Below, piece after piece: positions 1 to 10,544 of a stretch of DNA of 64,000 nt. This DNA is from Diploscapter coronatus (lineage: Eukaryota > Nematoda > Chromadorea > Rhabditida > Rhabditidae): NCBI GenBank assembly GCA_964036155.1, contig OZ038423.1, positions 58,171,249 to 58,235,248 of the forward strand, in the 5' to 3' direction. The notes beneath the pieces are model-generated. The model had not been told where the DNA came from, ran no database searches, and saw only the letters and a program-made list of their open reading frames with translations. The position numbers and the translations under genes are program-made. Position 1 is the first letter of the stretch. The number at the start of each line of letters is the position of its first letter.

Positions 1-151
1 CATGATCAATTCGTCCTGAGCGGGCTCTGAAAATTCCCAAATAATCAAGATTTTCAAAAATCGTCAATTTCGATTTTCCGACCTACCTAGTACGGGTTCT
101 TCTTCATTCTTCCCATTTTCATTCTCCAAATTTGGAAACTCTTTTATTTTC
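1..151 (-). CDS. Fragment of an unidentified gene running off the left edge
   Basis: Two exon-like segments can be read on the minus strand: 151-87 and 26-1, separated by a 60-bp intron with a GTAGGT donor and a TTTTCAG acceptor. The upstream segment is itself preceded by a TTTCAG acceptor. Reading phase is kept across the intron and gives an acidic, Glu/Asn-rich peptide that includes KIKEFPNLENENGKNEEE. I do not recognise a family from about 30 residues. It lies downstream of glrx-5 on the same strand, so it could be a later gene of the same cluster. Calling it coding rests only on splice signals and an open phase. Confidence 0.4.
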
Positions 152-612
152 CTGAAACAAAAATGTTGAATTTTCAGAAGAGAAATTACCCATTAGTGAT
201 AAAGTTCAGCAGTCCGGATTCTTTAGCGTCTAAATTCTTAGCTAGAACTGATAAAATTATAAAGGATAAGTGTAGGAATAAGAATATGCCGAATTTAGGC
301 ATTTTCTAGAACTCTGTAATCACGAATGCCATTAATTTATGCATGCTCTATGAAGAGAAAGATGATATGTCTTTTTCCGCAATTTTTGTTTGGTTTGAGT
401 TTCCCACCCCTTCAGTCCTTTAATTTTAAAAGCGAATATTTATTCAAGAAAACATTGACAAAATCAACGAAACTTATCGTATTTTCTATATTTGAAGTCC
501 CGAGTCTTGTTTTTTAATATTAACTATGTGGGAGGCTTCAACTAAAGGAAATACTTTTATCTAGGCATCTATTAAAATAAAATAAGATATTTTCTTCGGG
601 GATTTTTAAATT
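152..612. other. Spacer or intron between the edge gene and glrx-5
   Basis: AT-rich sequence without a recognisable exon. It should hold the glrx-5 3' UTR and either the 5' end or an upstream intron of the gene that runs off the left edge. The short plus-strand open frame near 326-517 has no family resemblance and I regard it as chance. Confidence 0.5.
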
Positions 613-1682
613 CTACTTCTTTTCGCCGAATTTATTCGGGATTCCTTTAGAGTCGAGAAAATCGCTGAAAAAAATAAAATTCGATATTTTCTGAGAAATA
701 AAAACCTGATTTCCCCGTCTTGATGCATTTGGACCATTATGTCGCAGCCGCCGACGAACTCGCCTTTTACGTAGACCTGAAATTTCACAAAATTAGCGAA
801 AAAATCAATATTTTCCCGGTGTTTACAAGTAAACGAAAAGTAAAAGACGTAGGGGAAAATCAAAACCTGAGGAATAGTGGGCCATTCGCTGTAGGCCTTG
901 ATGCTCTCCCTGAGTTCCGGATCGGCGAGCACGTTGTAGTCTTTGAAAGGCACTTGGTGGAAATCTAAAACAACATTTATTTTTAGAAATTTAAAATTTT
1001 TGAGTAAATTTCAAATAGTCGGCTTTTGAACTATGTACGAGCATTAAAAATAAAAAGGAAAAAAAAATTTTAATTCAAATTTATTTTACAAAAGAATACG
1101 ATTCTTTACCCAAGACCAATTTGACGTTTTTCGAAAAACCGCACAACGGCTCCTGCTTCGTGCCTTTCATGAACACTACCACATCGTCATTCTGGTGAAA
1201 TAATTTTTTTAGAAAAATAGAAAATAAAAATTAATTTTTAAAGGAAAGATTTCAAAAAGGTAGAATTAATTAGGGTTTTTTAAAGATGATAAAAAAGGAT
1301 AACCTTTCGAGAAACTGATCAAATTTATGATTTTATCACCAACCTTGATCATCTGGTCGATTTTCTTGCGCATTTCGTCAGAAATTGCCGAATTTGAAGC
1401 CGTATACCGTACCAAATTCAGCGTGGCCGAGGGTCCTGATGTGGGATTTTGAATACCGTAATTCTTTTCTCCAGTTGAAAAAAAACGAAAGTTTAAAATT
1501 GCATATCCTCTTTCTACTTAATGAGAGGAAAAGTACAGTAATCTTTTTGCTAATTTCAATTAGGTGTACTGTATTTATTATTTGCTTCCCGCTATTTTCT
1601 TGAAAAAAGTCCAACTTTTTAAAGTACCTTGCTGTAAACCTCTCCCAAGTTGACCGGCTACAGTAGTCAGCACTCGGAGCAT
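613..1682 (-). CDS. glrx-5: Glutaredoxin-related protein 5, mitochondrial monothiol glutaredoxin
   Basis: Six exons: 1682-1628, 1435-1344, 1191-1110, 964-867, 776-706 and 664-613, giving 149 codons in one continuous frame (the human protein is about 157 residues). The first about 45 residues are Arg/Ser/Thr-rich with few acids, as expected for a mitochondrial targeting peptide. The core shows VVVFMKGT, the monothiol active site CGFS, WPTIPQ and GEFVGGCDI, all hallmarks of GLRX5. By family knowledge it carries and transfers a [2Fe-2S] cluster with glutathione in mitochondrial iron-sulfur assembly. The start ATG is followed by the presequence, and an AAATTCAG site lies 7 bases upstream and could take a spliced leader. 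It sits about 0.55 kb downstream of pph-4.1 on the same strand, so a shared operon is possible but not shown. Confidence 0.95.
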
Positions 1683-2236
1683 TTTATTCCTGAATTTATT
1701 CTAATTTTCTCCAAAAACGACTTTTTCCAAAGGTATCAATACGATTGAACTCTTTCTTCCAAATAACTTTTCTTCAAACAAATAATTTATCCCAAGTTTT
1801 CTTGTTCAATAAAAAATAAGCACTGCTATTGCAAAGGATGTGATAATCATCGAGTTTCAATCATTTTCAACGAAATTTTCGAAAAATCTTGGATCAGATC
1901 AAAAATAGATTGTAACGCACAAGAATTTTTAGGAGTGGATTTTCAAGAACAATAAAAAAGGGGATTAGTGAAAGATTTTTAGGAGCTTCTTCAATGGAAA
2001 TTTCACAGACAAAGTTTGGTGATCGTGAGATTGGGGGTAAGAAAGAAAAATGAATACGAGGAATAATACCCAGGTGGAAGGAATACGATACAAATAAAGG
2101 GCGTCATAACTTTAGATGACATCAAATTTGAGAAGGCGTCACAAAATTAGTCAGTAATTTTGGAATATATTGCCCTAGTTGAATGAACGAATTTGATGAG
2201 CCGAAAAAATTCAGGAGGGGGTGGGGTCGGAAAATT
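1683..2236. other. Intercistronic spacer, pph-4.1 to glrx-5
   Basis: About 550 bp between the pph-4.1 stop and the glrx-5 start on the same strand. No exon or RNA gene seen. It must contain the pph-4.1 3' UTR. The minus-strand AAATTCAG just before the glrx-5 ATG is the only clear signal. Confidence 0.5.
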
Positions 2237-4744
2237 TTAGAGGAAATAGTCCGGCTGGGGTTTTTTCGCGGGAGCGCCCCGATTTTCCTGGGGGGCGGCC
2301 TCGAAAATCGTGAATTCCCGATTCAGCTGCTCATCCAGTTCGAGGATCGCCGCCACGTTGCCGCAACTGAAACAAATGCAGAAGATATTTTCGTTTTCTT
2401 GAAAAACAAATTTTATCCTTTCACAAAAACAACATTTTCCTTTCTCGAGAATACTTTTTCCAAAATGATCTATATAAATTACATATTTCTTTCTAAAAAT
2501 TAAAGCATTTCTTTTCTAAGAAAGAAATTTTATCATCTTTTTATTTTTCTAAAGATTCCAAACTCTTACCGATAACAATAGTTAGGGGCGGACCATACAG
2601 TCAATACGGTCTCGTTGAAGTGCCACTTGTAGCCCTCCATGACGAGTTGATGGGCGCGGCAGATCAGGTCCACGTTGTTCGACTCGCAGAATGCCTGCAA
2701 ATAAGCAAGTTTAAAAATACCGTAGGAATTTAGGAAATTGATATTTTAATTTTTTTCAAAGTACCCTATTTTTACTTAAACAATGTTTCCCCCAAAATAA
2801 ACTTTCTGCGTTTTTGCAAAATCATAGCAAGTTTTCCTATTTTATCAAAACTATCGTCCTCTCATAATAGGAAAATTTTTGAAAGTTATACTTTCGATTT
2901 ATAATGCATTTCAGACTCTGGAGGTAATCTTCCAAAATCTTGTGTTTACCTTGACAACGTCAGCCCCGAAGAGATATCCCGCGCCGCGAGGACTCATTCC
3001 CCAGCCGTTGTTGCCGTCCTCGGGGTCGGACCTGCAAACAAGTTTTTTCTCAAAAATAGCTCCTAGATAAAATTTACTGACCATAGCAAGTCGCACATGG
3101 GTCCGTCGTGGGGCACCTAAAGAAAAGGTCATTTTTCTCAGACCTAGACACCCTAAACCAGATCGTTCGAGAGCGTACTCCCTTAAGCCAAAATTTCTGC
3201 CAAAGTCTCGATGCGTATCCCCTTGTGTATCATTTTCTATAGAATAATTTTAGCTTGTGTACCGCACTCATATAATTTTTCGTTCTGGCTGAAAGTCTGT
3301 CTAGGTTTGATTTTTCTTGAAAAGATCTTTTAGTTTCTAGAAAATAGATCATTTCTACCTCCTGTTTCCTGTCGATGACGCGAATCTGATCGAGTGTAGT
3401 GATAGAAGGGGACAGACCACCATGGACGCAGAACACCTAAAATAAATTAAAAAGTAAAAATAAAATAAAGCAAGTTACTTTTCCATCGATGACCGCGGAG
3501 AGGGACAAGTAGTCGAATACCTCGGTGCAGCATTTCCACACCGAAGCGCTACCGTACTTCCGCAAGCACTCGTCGTAGAAACCGTACACCTGAAAATATG
3601 GGCATTTTTAATAAAATAAGTTTTTTACCATTTTATTACCGAAATTATATCTTTTAGCAAAAATTATATCTATTTTCCTAAAAAAACGGGATCGTTTTTC
3701 ATTATTTTTCACAAAAAACTCCTTTTCTCAAAAATGGTATCTCTTTCATCCCAAGTGGTACCAATTCCATTTCTCTCCCAAAACGGTTCCCAGCTCTCCT
3801 ACCTGCGTGATCTGTCTGGACTCGTGATTTCCTCGGATGAGCATCATTCTGTCGGGGTAGCGCACCTTCAAGGCGAGCAGCAGCAGAAACGTCTCCACGG
3901 AGTAGAAGCCTCTGTCGACGAAATCACCGAGGAACAGATAGTTCGTGTCCGGAATCTGGCCGCCCACCTAGAAATTCGGGCTTTTTCGATTTTTGACGAA
4001 TTTTATTTAAAAAACAGGATTTCTTTTCGTTTGCAGATGCTTCAAATGATCTATCTTCAATAACGTCTCAATTTTGGAAATGGTATTTGAAGGTTTTAAG
4101 TTTTTGGTTGTACAACTTTCTTCCAATTTCGACTATTTCAGGTTTTCCTCAATTTTCCAGAATTTTACCCTGAACAGCTCCATGAGATCATAAAATTGGC
4201 CGTGAATATCTCCGCAGACCGTCACCGGGGAATCGATGACTTGAACGTTGCCCTCCTGCACGAGGATCTCCCGCGCCTTGGCGCACAGCGACTTCACCGC
4301 CCTCTCTGGAATCAGCTCGCACTTCATCAGTGTCTCGATGTGTCTGGAATATTTTGTACATTTTTAAGATAAGAAATTTTGAGGGTGTTATTTCTTAATG
4401 AGAAATTTTACAGAATAGGTTGCTAAAAATACTCGAAATTCGAAATTTTTGGGAACTATTGAAATCTTATTCCATGTGGAAAAACAGGTCCAAATACACG
4501 GGGATAAAATTAGGCCAAAACTTCAAATTTTCTATCACATGATAAAGAATAGTCTACAAATCGGCTGAAATATATCTTTCTTTTAATTTTCCACTTACTT
4601 GTCCAAGTTGTCCGCCGACATTTCGACGATTCCCGGGCCGAAGATGGACTCCTCGTCTTCGCGCTGCGCGTCCAGACCTGCCCCTCCGTTGTTGCTGCCA
4701 CTCGCCGCACCAACATCACCAACAACACTCTCCGTCGCCGTCAT
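2237..4744 (-). CDS. pph-4.1: Protein phosphatase 4 catalytic subunit (PP4c)
   Basis: Nine exons: 4744-4599, 4343-4169, 3967-3803, 3589-3479, 3436-3359, 3116-3082, 3031-2950, 2694-2570 and 2366-2237, giving 348 residues. All PPP-family metal and catalytic motifs are present in order: [31 protein letters not shown] and [11 protein letters not shown]. The end KKPQPDYFL carries the PP2A/PP4/PP6-type C-terminal tail that in relatives is carboxymethylated. Residues such as [20 protein letters not shown] and DPED...[13 protein letters not shown] place it in PP4 rather than PP2A or PP6. PP4 acts with regulatory subunits at centrosomes, in meiosis and in DNA repair. It has an extra low-complexity Gly/Ala/Ser/Asn N-terminus of about 45 residues before the core; a similar extension is known to me from C. 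elegans PPH-4.1. The exon 6 donor is GTCAGT. The gene diverges from the ABCG gene. Confidence 0.97.
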
Positions 4745-6136
4745 TGCGGGTGTCAAGAGTCAGGTGTGAGAGGGTATGCAGGTACACTTGGAAATAATAA
4801 GGGTATTCAGGTATTTCATGACAAGCATTCGTGTATTTAGATATATACTTGAAAAATTCAAATATTTAGGTCATTAGGTCGCCAGAATATTCTTCAGGCA
4901 TTCTGCCAAAGATTACATTTCCCAGAAGCAGACTTGGGACTTTTCCACCGCAACTGCGGCGCGGTGGCCAAATTTCACCAAAAGTCCCAAGTCTGCCCAG
5001 AAGTCTACCACCCAAAACAAAGAAATAACGTTTCGTTATTATTCGAAATTTTCAACAAAAAAAACTATTCTATTCTAAAGAAATATTTCATTTTGAATGC
5101 CACGAAAATGGATTCGAAAAACAATTTTTAACCAAAAAATTAGGAGTCAAAAACGAAACTTACAATTCGAAGGGTGGCTCCAGAACAACCCGTCTCAAAC
5201 CAATTTCTAGCACTATGTTAAAGCTCCTGAAAGTTCCGAGATTAGTCGGTGATAGGTATTTTAGAAAATTAGGAAAAACAAATCGAAAAAATGCAAATTC
5301 CCGGAAGTGCGGACGGATTAATGAAAGAGACGACAGTTTCAACACATCCCACTATCCGTACAACGACTGCGAGTTTTTTACAGCGTACTTTGCATTTAGG
5401 CGCGTAGTTAAAATTCAACCAAAGAGAGAGCGAGTGAAAGGAAGGAAAAGGAGGGAGAATTTTGTTTCCAATGACTTGTGGGGATTTTCTTCAAATTCCA
5501 GATTTATCGATTTATTGATTGGTTTTGGTTGGTAAGGCCGAAAAACATCCAGATTCGCAGTGGAGCTCGACTAAGACGATAGACTCCTGGAATGTCGCCT
5601 GAAAACAAACCCACTTCTCTATAAGTTGGACAGCGTGGAAAGATCAGATGAGTCGTCAGACATCACATCCGAATTTGGGGATTCGTGAAACCGCGTTGGA
5701 GATACACGCAGCGAGAGAATCGGGAGTTCAGAGAAAAGTGGAAAATCTTCGTTTTTTTGTCGTAAAGATTCATTATTTCAGAAGTATATTTCGTAAGTTT
5801 CATGGCGTTGTAACTATAACACAAGCAATAAACAATACGATAGGATACTGTAAGACCCTACTCTAGCCCCTCCCTCTCCATGGAGGGTATAAAGGGGCAA
5901 CGCTGATAGGAAAATAGACCCTTTTCTGGGTTTTGCACTTGATAATTGCTTACTAGAAATAAAGCTAATCAAAATGTAATCAACACTTGTAGGGGAGTTG
6001 ACTGTACCCCTTCCGTCTATGTGAGTACCTATGGTGTCGGCGAGTGATACATATACCCGGAATGACACATGTGCGAAAATACGATATTTATTCCCATACC
6101 ATTTTCATGACTTCTTTCGGTTTACAAGTTTAAACT
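4745..6136. other. Divergent intergenic region, pph-4.1 / ABCG copy 1
   Basis: No convincing gene. Holds the pph-4.1 promoter side, a perfect 17-bp inverted repeat (listed separately) and, at 5883-5894, a GGGTATAAAGGG stretch on the plus strand that resembles a TATA box about 0.7 kb before the ABCG start. The plus-strand open frame near 5215-5535 has no family resemblance. Confidence 0.5.
4928..4996. repeat. Inverted repeat with perfect 17-bp arms
   Basis: Arms 4928-4944 and 4980-4996 (GCAGACTTGGGACTTTT and its reverse complement) flank a GC-rich centre that holds a second, shorter pair, CCACCGC/GCGGTGG. The whole could fold as a hairpin. It lies 184 bp upstream of the pph-4.1 start. It could be a small fold-back element; I see no second copy in the window. 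Confidence 0.7.
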
Positions 6137-6140
6137 TCAG

Positions 6141-6272
6141 GGCCCGTACTAAGCCTCCTAACTTGACCTCAGGTTAATTAGTCGAGCTAACTCGCTTTCC
6201 TCGGCATTTTGGGAGAGGTATAGTTAACCTGAGCTGGAGTTAGTTTGACTTTAGAGAGAGCTTGATACGGGC
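6141..6272. mobile_element. 132-bp MITE with GGCCCGTA ends (family A)
   Basis: Ends are an imperfect inverted repeat (GGCCCGTACTAAGC against GCTTGATACGGGC). It is flanked by TCAG on each side (6137-6140 and 6273-6276), and the matching site in the other duplicate (12134-12137) has a single TCAG with no insert, so the boundaries are read from an empty site. No coding capacity. The same GGCCCGT end is used by the element at 50881-51021, so both probably belong to one family mobilised by an unseen transposase. Confidence 0.8.
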
Positions 6273-6598
6273 TCAGAAGATTTTTAATTTTTGATTTTTT
6301 ATCAATTGGCCATTCGACCTCTATGTTAATTGGGTTTTTCGGTAGTAAGTCACCGATCATCAAAACTACTCTTCGACTTCCTTATCTCTCGAAGGAAATT
6401 GTGTTTTGCTCTAACGACCTTATCATTGGCTTGCCCCTGTCTGTGTGCCAAACGACTTTATATTATTCTCCAATTAGTCAATCAATTTTCGACATATTTG
6501 CTATAAAGATTTCCTCAGTTTTTGTAAAATAAACTTATTTCTTGTTAGAAAATCTGAACTTTACAAGTCAAGACATTTTAGGAAGCCGTATTTCTCAA

Positions 6599-9500
6599 AT
6601 GAATTTTGACGAGCCGTTAAATTTAACCTACGATGAAGACTCGTTAACTCCTTTGGTTGAACTCAAAAAACTGAGCGTTTTAGTGCCTGAAGGGTATGAG
6701 TTTGTTTTCTTTGGAAAGTCGCCAAGCTATTCATAATCTAGTTTGAAAAGCTCGATCATTTTTCATTTATTTACACTACCAGAGAGAAATTATCAAATTT
6801 CCCAAGACCCCCATGATCCGAGTTAATTAGTATAAAAGCCAGAGTATATCTTCAGATGCAATTTATACTGGTCCTCTCTAAACGTAGCCGGACCTGAAAA
6901 CAAGCCGACCACCTTTAAGGAAAAGTACCTGACTTCGAAGCCCAAGAAAGTCAAACAGATTCTTCACAATGGTCCGATACATTTTTGTTCGTTTTTCAAA
7001 TGTCAATTTTTAGTCTCCGGTATAGCCGAGGCAGGCAAGTTATTGGCCATTATGGGGAGCAGGTAGGCAAAAAAATTGAATTTTTGAAAATCTACAAAAT
7101 TCAGTGGAGCCGGGAAAACGACGCTTTTGAACGTGTTGACGTCGAGGAATCTGAAGCATCTCGACGTGCAGGTCTTCTGAATTTTGTTGACGACAATTCT
7201 TTGACGTCGGATTAAATTCAGGGTACGATTTTGATGGACGGGCATAGGACGAATAAGTGGAAGATTCGAGAAGTCAGCGCTTTTGTTCAGCAACACGACA
7301 TGTTCGTTGGAACGCTGACCGCTAGAGAGCATCTCAGATTCATGGTTGGATGATTTTTATAATTTTCTTAGAGTGTTTATTCAATTCGGAGTCTAAAGAA
7401 CACTAATCATGCTGTTAGAATAGTAACCTTTCCAAAATTGGGATTTCATCTATTCAGGCAAAGTTACGAATGGGCAATCAATACACTTTGAAGCAGAAGT
7501 ATGACAGGGTTGAGTCTGTCATCAAGCAGGTGAGATTTACATTTCTTGGTTCTAGAAGTTAGATTTTTAAGATGGGTCTGACGAACTGCGCCAATACCCC
7601 TATTGGGATTCCCAACTCGGTCAAAGGACTGTCCTGCGGCGAAATGAAACGACTGGCTTTTGCTTCGGAAATTTTGACCTGTCCCAAGATATTGTTCTGT
7701 GATGAGCCTACGAGGTAAAATTGGGTTTATAGATCGAAAATTAGTGGGATATTTTTCATATTTCAGTGGTCTAGACGCTTTCATGGCCGGCCACGTCGTG
7801 CAAGCCCTGAGAAGTCTGGCCGACGGAGGCATGACGGTCATCATCACGATTCATCAGCCCAGCAGTCAAGTTTATGGACTATTTCACAAGTACTGAGTTG
7901 TGTGGCTCAATTTAAAGGAGTCTGTTGCAGTGTCCACCAAAACTAGTGTTGCCCACTAAAGCGTATTTTTCCCACAAATAGTGAGGTTTACTCCAGAAAT
8001 GTATCAGACATCAATTTTTGAACATATTATCCATTAGTTTTAGCAATTTTCCAATTCTTTGACGTTTCCACGAAGGGCATGCTCTATCTATTATTTGATA
8101 TTCATGGAAATTTATACAAGCACACAAGTTTTTTTAATTCTTTTATTGAAGAGAGAAGAGAAAAAAAGAAAGAGAAGAAAGAATGGAAGTAAAAAATTGA
8201 GAATGGTTAATTGTAAAACAAAGTATAGGTGAATGAATGAATCGTATGGAAGAAGAGTAAATTCGACGAAATATGCAAATTCTAACAATGAAAACGTTAA
8301 AAGTCGTCGAATGATTTTAAATATTCAAACTGAAGAAAATTGCAGACCCCATTCTTTGATATACTATTTTGATCTCTTTCAGTGTTTTAATGAAAATTGC
8401 ATTACTCTTTTCACATTCTTATCACTCTATTAAAGATAGATTGGTAGTCTGCCCATTTTAATCGATAGCGTTCTTGAACTTGTTATAGTGTAAAAGGATT
8501 TTTATGAACAACGTAATACTTTGGTGGACAATGCAATAGTAAATTAAGTTTGGTGGACAATGCAATAGTAAATTAAGTTTGGTGGACAATGCAATAGTAA
8601 ATTAAGTTTGGTGGACAATGCACGTCCCCCAACAAATCTTACAGACGCTTATTTCTTCGCATTAAATTTTAGCTTATGCTTAATGGCTTGTGGTCGTACG
8701 ATTTACCTGGGGCCCGTTGAAGAGGCTGTGCCCCTATTTTCGCGGTTGGCTTTTCTTCTCGAAATTTAACAAATTTAAAAAAAAAAAAATCAGATGCGGC
8801 TTCCCTTGTCCACCATATTACAACCCTGCGGATCATCTTATCAGAACCTTAGCGGTGATTGATAGAGACCGAGAGAACTCGCTGAAGAATATCGCGGTAG
8901 ATTGGGAATTTCTAGATATCCGAAAATTATGAATTTAGAAAATCAGAGACGGATTCCTGAAATCCTCTCACGGACAAATCATTTCGGAGATTGGAAAAGC
9001 TGATAGGGTTCATTTTTCGGAAAATTTAGAATTTTAGAAGAGAAAAATTTAGAAGAGCACTTCAAGCTACAACGACGATAGTTTGTTCGGATCGGATAAG
9101 AGCTTCTTCAGTCAAGAGTTCGAATTTTCCTTTCATGACCAAAGAGCATATTTGAAATCTTTAGATATGCTGCCGGATATTTTGACCAGTTGATGGCGTT
9201 GGGCTGGAGATCTTGGCTCACAGTGATTCGCGATCCGATTTTGCTGAAAGTCCGACTTTTCCAAGTCATTGTGGGTCTTATATCTTATTCCTTTTGAGAT
9301 GTATTTTTTCCAAAATTCCTTTTTAAAAATTCTTCTCTTCAGATAACTGGACTTATCACTGGAACAGTATATTTCAACACACAAATCACTCCGGAAACTA
9401 TCATTTCGATTAACGGAATAATGTTCAATCACATCAGAAACTTGAACTTCATGTTGCAGTTCCCGAATGTTCCGGTAAATATGAAATTTTTGGGCCATTT

Positions 9501-10531
9501 CGAAAAACTACCACCTCACCACGTCTTTAAAGGAAGAGAGGGAAAGAAAAAAGTAGGGGGCGGGGCGTGATGTTTATTCGTAACAAAAAGACGTGGTGAG
9601 GTGGTAGTTTTTCGAGGTTGCCAATTGTTTCCAAAAAGAAAGGGATTTTAGGTCATAACTGCCGAAATGCCTATAGTTCTAAGGGAAAATGCCAATGGGG
9701 TGTATCGGACCAGCACCTATTTCATAGCGAAAAATATCGCCGAGGTTTCAAATACCGGCTATTTTAAAGCTAATTTGACTGATTTAAGCTACCACAATAT
9801 ATCGTGCTTCCATTCATTTATAACTTGATCGTCTATTGGATGACCGGACTGTACCCGGCAATATTGCCGTTTCTATTTGCTTCCCTCGTAACGATAATGC
9901 TTTTGAACGTGGCCATTTCTGTGTGTAAGATATATTTGACATATCTTTAAAAGTAGATGAAGATCGTTTCAAATTCAGCGTATGCAGTAGCAACCATCTT
10001 TGGGGATGTAGCAATAGCAATGACCGTGCTCCCAGTTTTCGTCGTCCCAATCATGGCCTTCGGAGGCTTTTTCATTGCATTCGATACAATTCCGGTCTAC
10101 TTCGAATGGCTTTCGGCACTGTCGTATTTCAAGTAGGTTATTTTTAGAAGTTTATTTACTCTTTTAATTCTTAGTACATCAAACCCGAATGATTTTTCAG
10201 ATACGCCTACGAAGCGTTCGCTATCAACCAGTGGGAGAATATTCCTGTTATTCCAGGTTACAAATAAGCAAAGTTGACAATTTAAGTGAATTCTATCTTA
10301 GGATGTCTAAATGCGACTTCGAAGTCGTTAACTTCATGCCCTAAAACGGGACTCGAGGTTATTGAATCGGTAAGGGTGTTTTATCCAGTCTTTAATCACG
10401 GTCTCATAATTCAGATCGACTTTTCTCCCGACAACAAATGGTTCGATATTGTCGTGATGTTTGTGATGATCATTGTTCTGAGACTCATTTCGTATATGGC
10501 ATTGTTGTTTAGAGGTTACAAAAATCAATAA
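6599..10531 (+). CDS. ABCG (white-type) half-transporter, duplicate copy 1
   Basis: Twenty exons: 6599-6693, 6856-6971, 7014-7062, 7105-7171, 7222-7344, 7458-7529, 7572-7714, 7767-7889, 8673-8744, 8794-8896, 8939-9007, 9053-9117, 9165-9270, 9343-9474, 9652-9744, 9789-9924, 9979-10132, 10201-10256, 10302-10369 and 10415-10531; 652 residues, normal for an ABCG half-transporter. Order is nucleotide-binding domain then membrane domain. Visible motifs: Walker A GSSGAGKTT, Q-loop VQQHDMF, signature LSCGEMKRL, Walker [13 protein letters not shown] and H-loop TIHQPSSQ; then six or so hydrophobic segments with an extracellular loop containing cysteines near the end. The signature has Cys where Gly is usual (LSGGE). 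The protein should dimerise to export a small molecule or lipid; substrate unknown. The start is the first in-frame ATG, 18 bases after an ACATTTTAG site that could accept a spliced leader. Introns 8 and 14 carry insertions. Confidence 0.92.
7926..8622. mobile_element. About 0.7-kb non-autonomous element in ABCG intron 8
   Basis: Ends are a 16-bp inverted repeat, TGCAGTGTCCACCAAA at the left and TTTGGTGGACAATGCA at the right (one mismatch). The equivalent intron in copy 2 (13742-13907) lacks it. The interior is AT-rich and purine-rich without a plausible transposase. The right end is multiplied into a four-copy tandem array (separate entry), and the left end shows a second, degenerate unit (TGTTGCCCACTAAA). 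No clear target-site duplication was found. Confidence 0.65.
8520..8622. repeat. 29-bp tandem repeat built from the element's right end
   Basis: Units start at 8520, 8549, 8578 and 8607; each begins TTTGGTGGACAATGCA followed by ATAGTAAATTAAG, the last being cut short. The repeated sequence contains the terminal inverted repeat of the surrounding insertion, so the array multiplies the putative transposase-binding end. Confidence 0.9.
9500..9615. mobile_element. 116-bp fold-back element in ABCG intron 14
   Basis: Perfect 29-bp inverted arms at 9500-9528 and 9587-9615 (starting TCGAAAAACTACCACC) around a 58-bp GA/GC-rich loop. The same intron in copy 2 (14715-14754) is only 40 bp and lacks it, so it inserted in copy 1 or was lost from copy 2. 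No coding capacity. Confidence 0.8.
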
Positions 10532-10544
10532 ATAGTTCAAAATG

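Noticed and set aside
606..968. Open frames on both strands at 606-953 and 720-968
   Set aside because: The minus-strand frame is glrx-5 exon sequence read through an intron; the plus-strand frame is its shadow.
5215..5535. 106-codon plus-strand open frame in the pph-4.1/ABCG spacer
   Set aside because: No family resemblance, no supporting splice or leader signals and unremarkable composition.
5883..5894. TATA-like GGGTATAAAGGG as promoter of ABCG copy 1
   Set aside because: It lies 0.7 kb from the start and outside the duplicated block, and copy 2 has no equivalent, so it is mentioned only in the spacer entry.
7003..7847. Minus-strand frames of 109 and 127 codons, repeated at 12855-13699
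   Set aside because: They are reverse shadows of the ABCG exons and occur twice only because the gene is duplicated.
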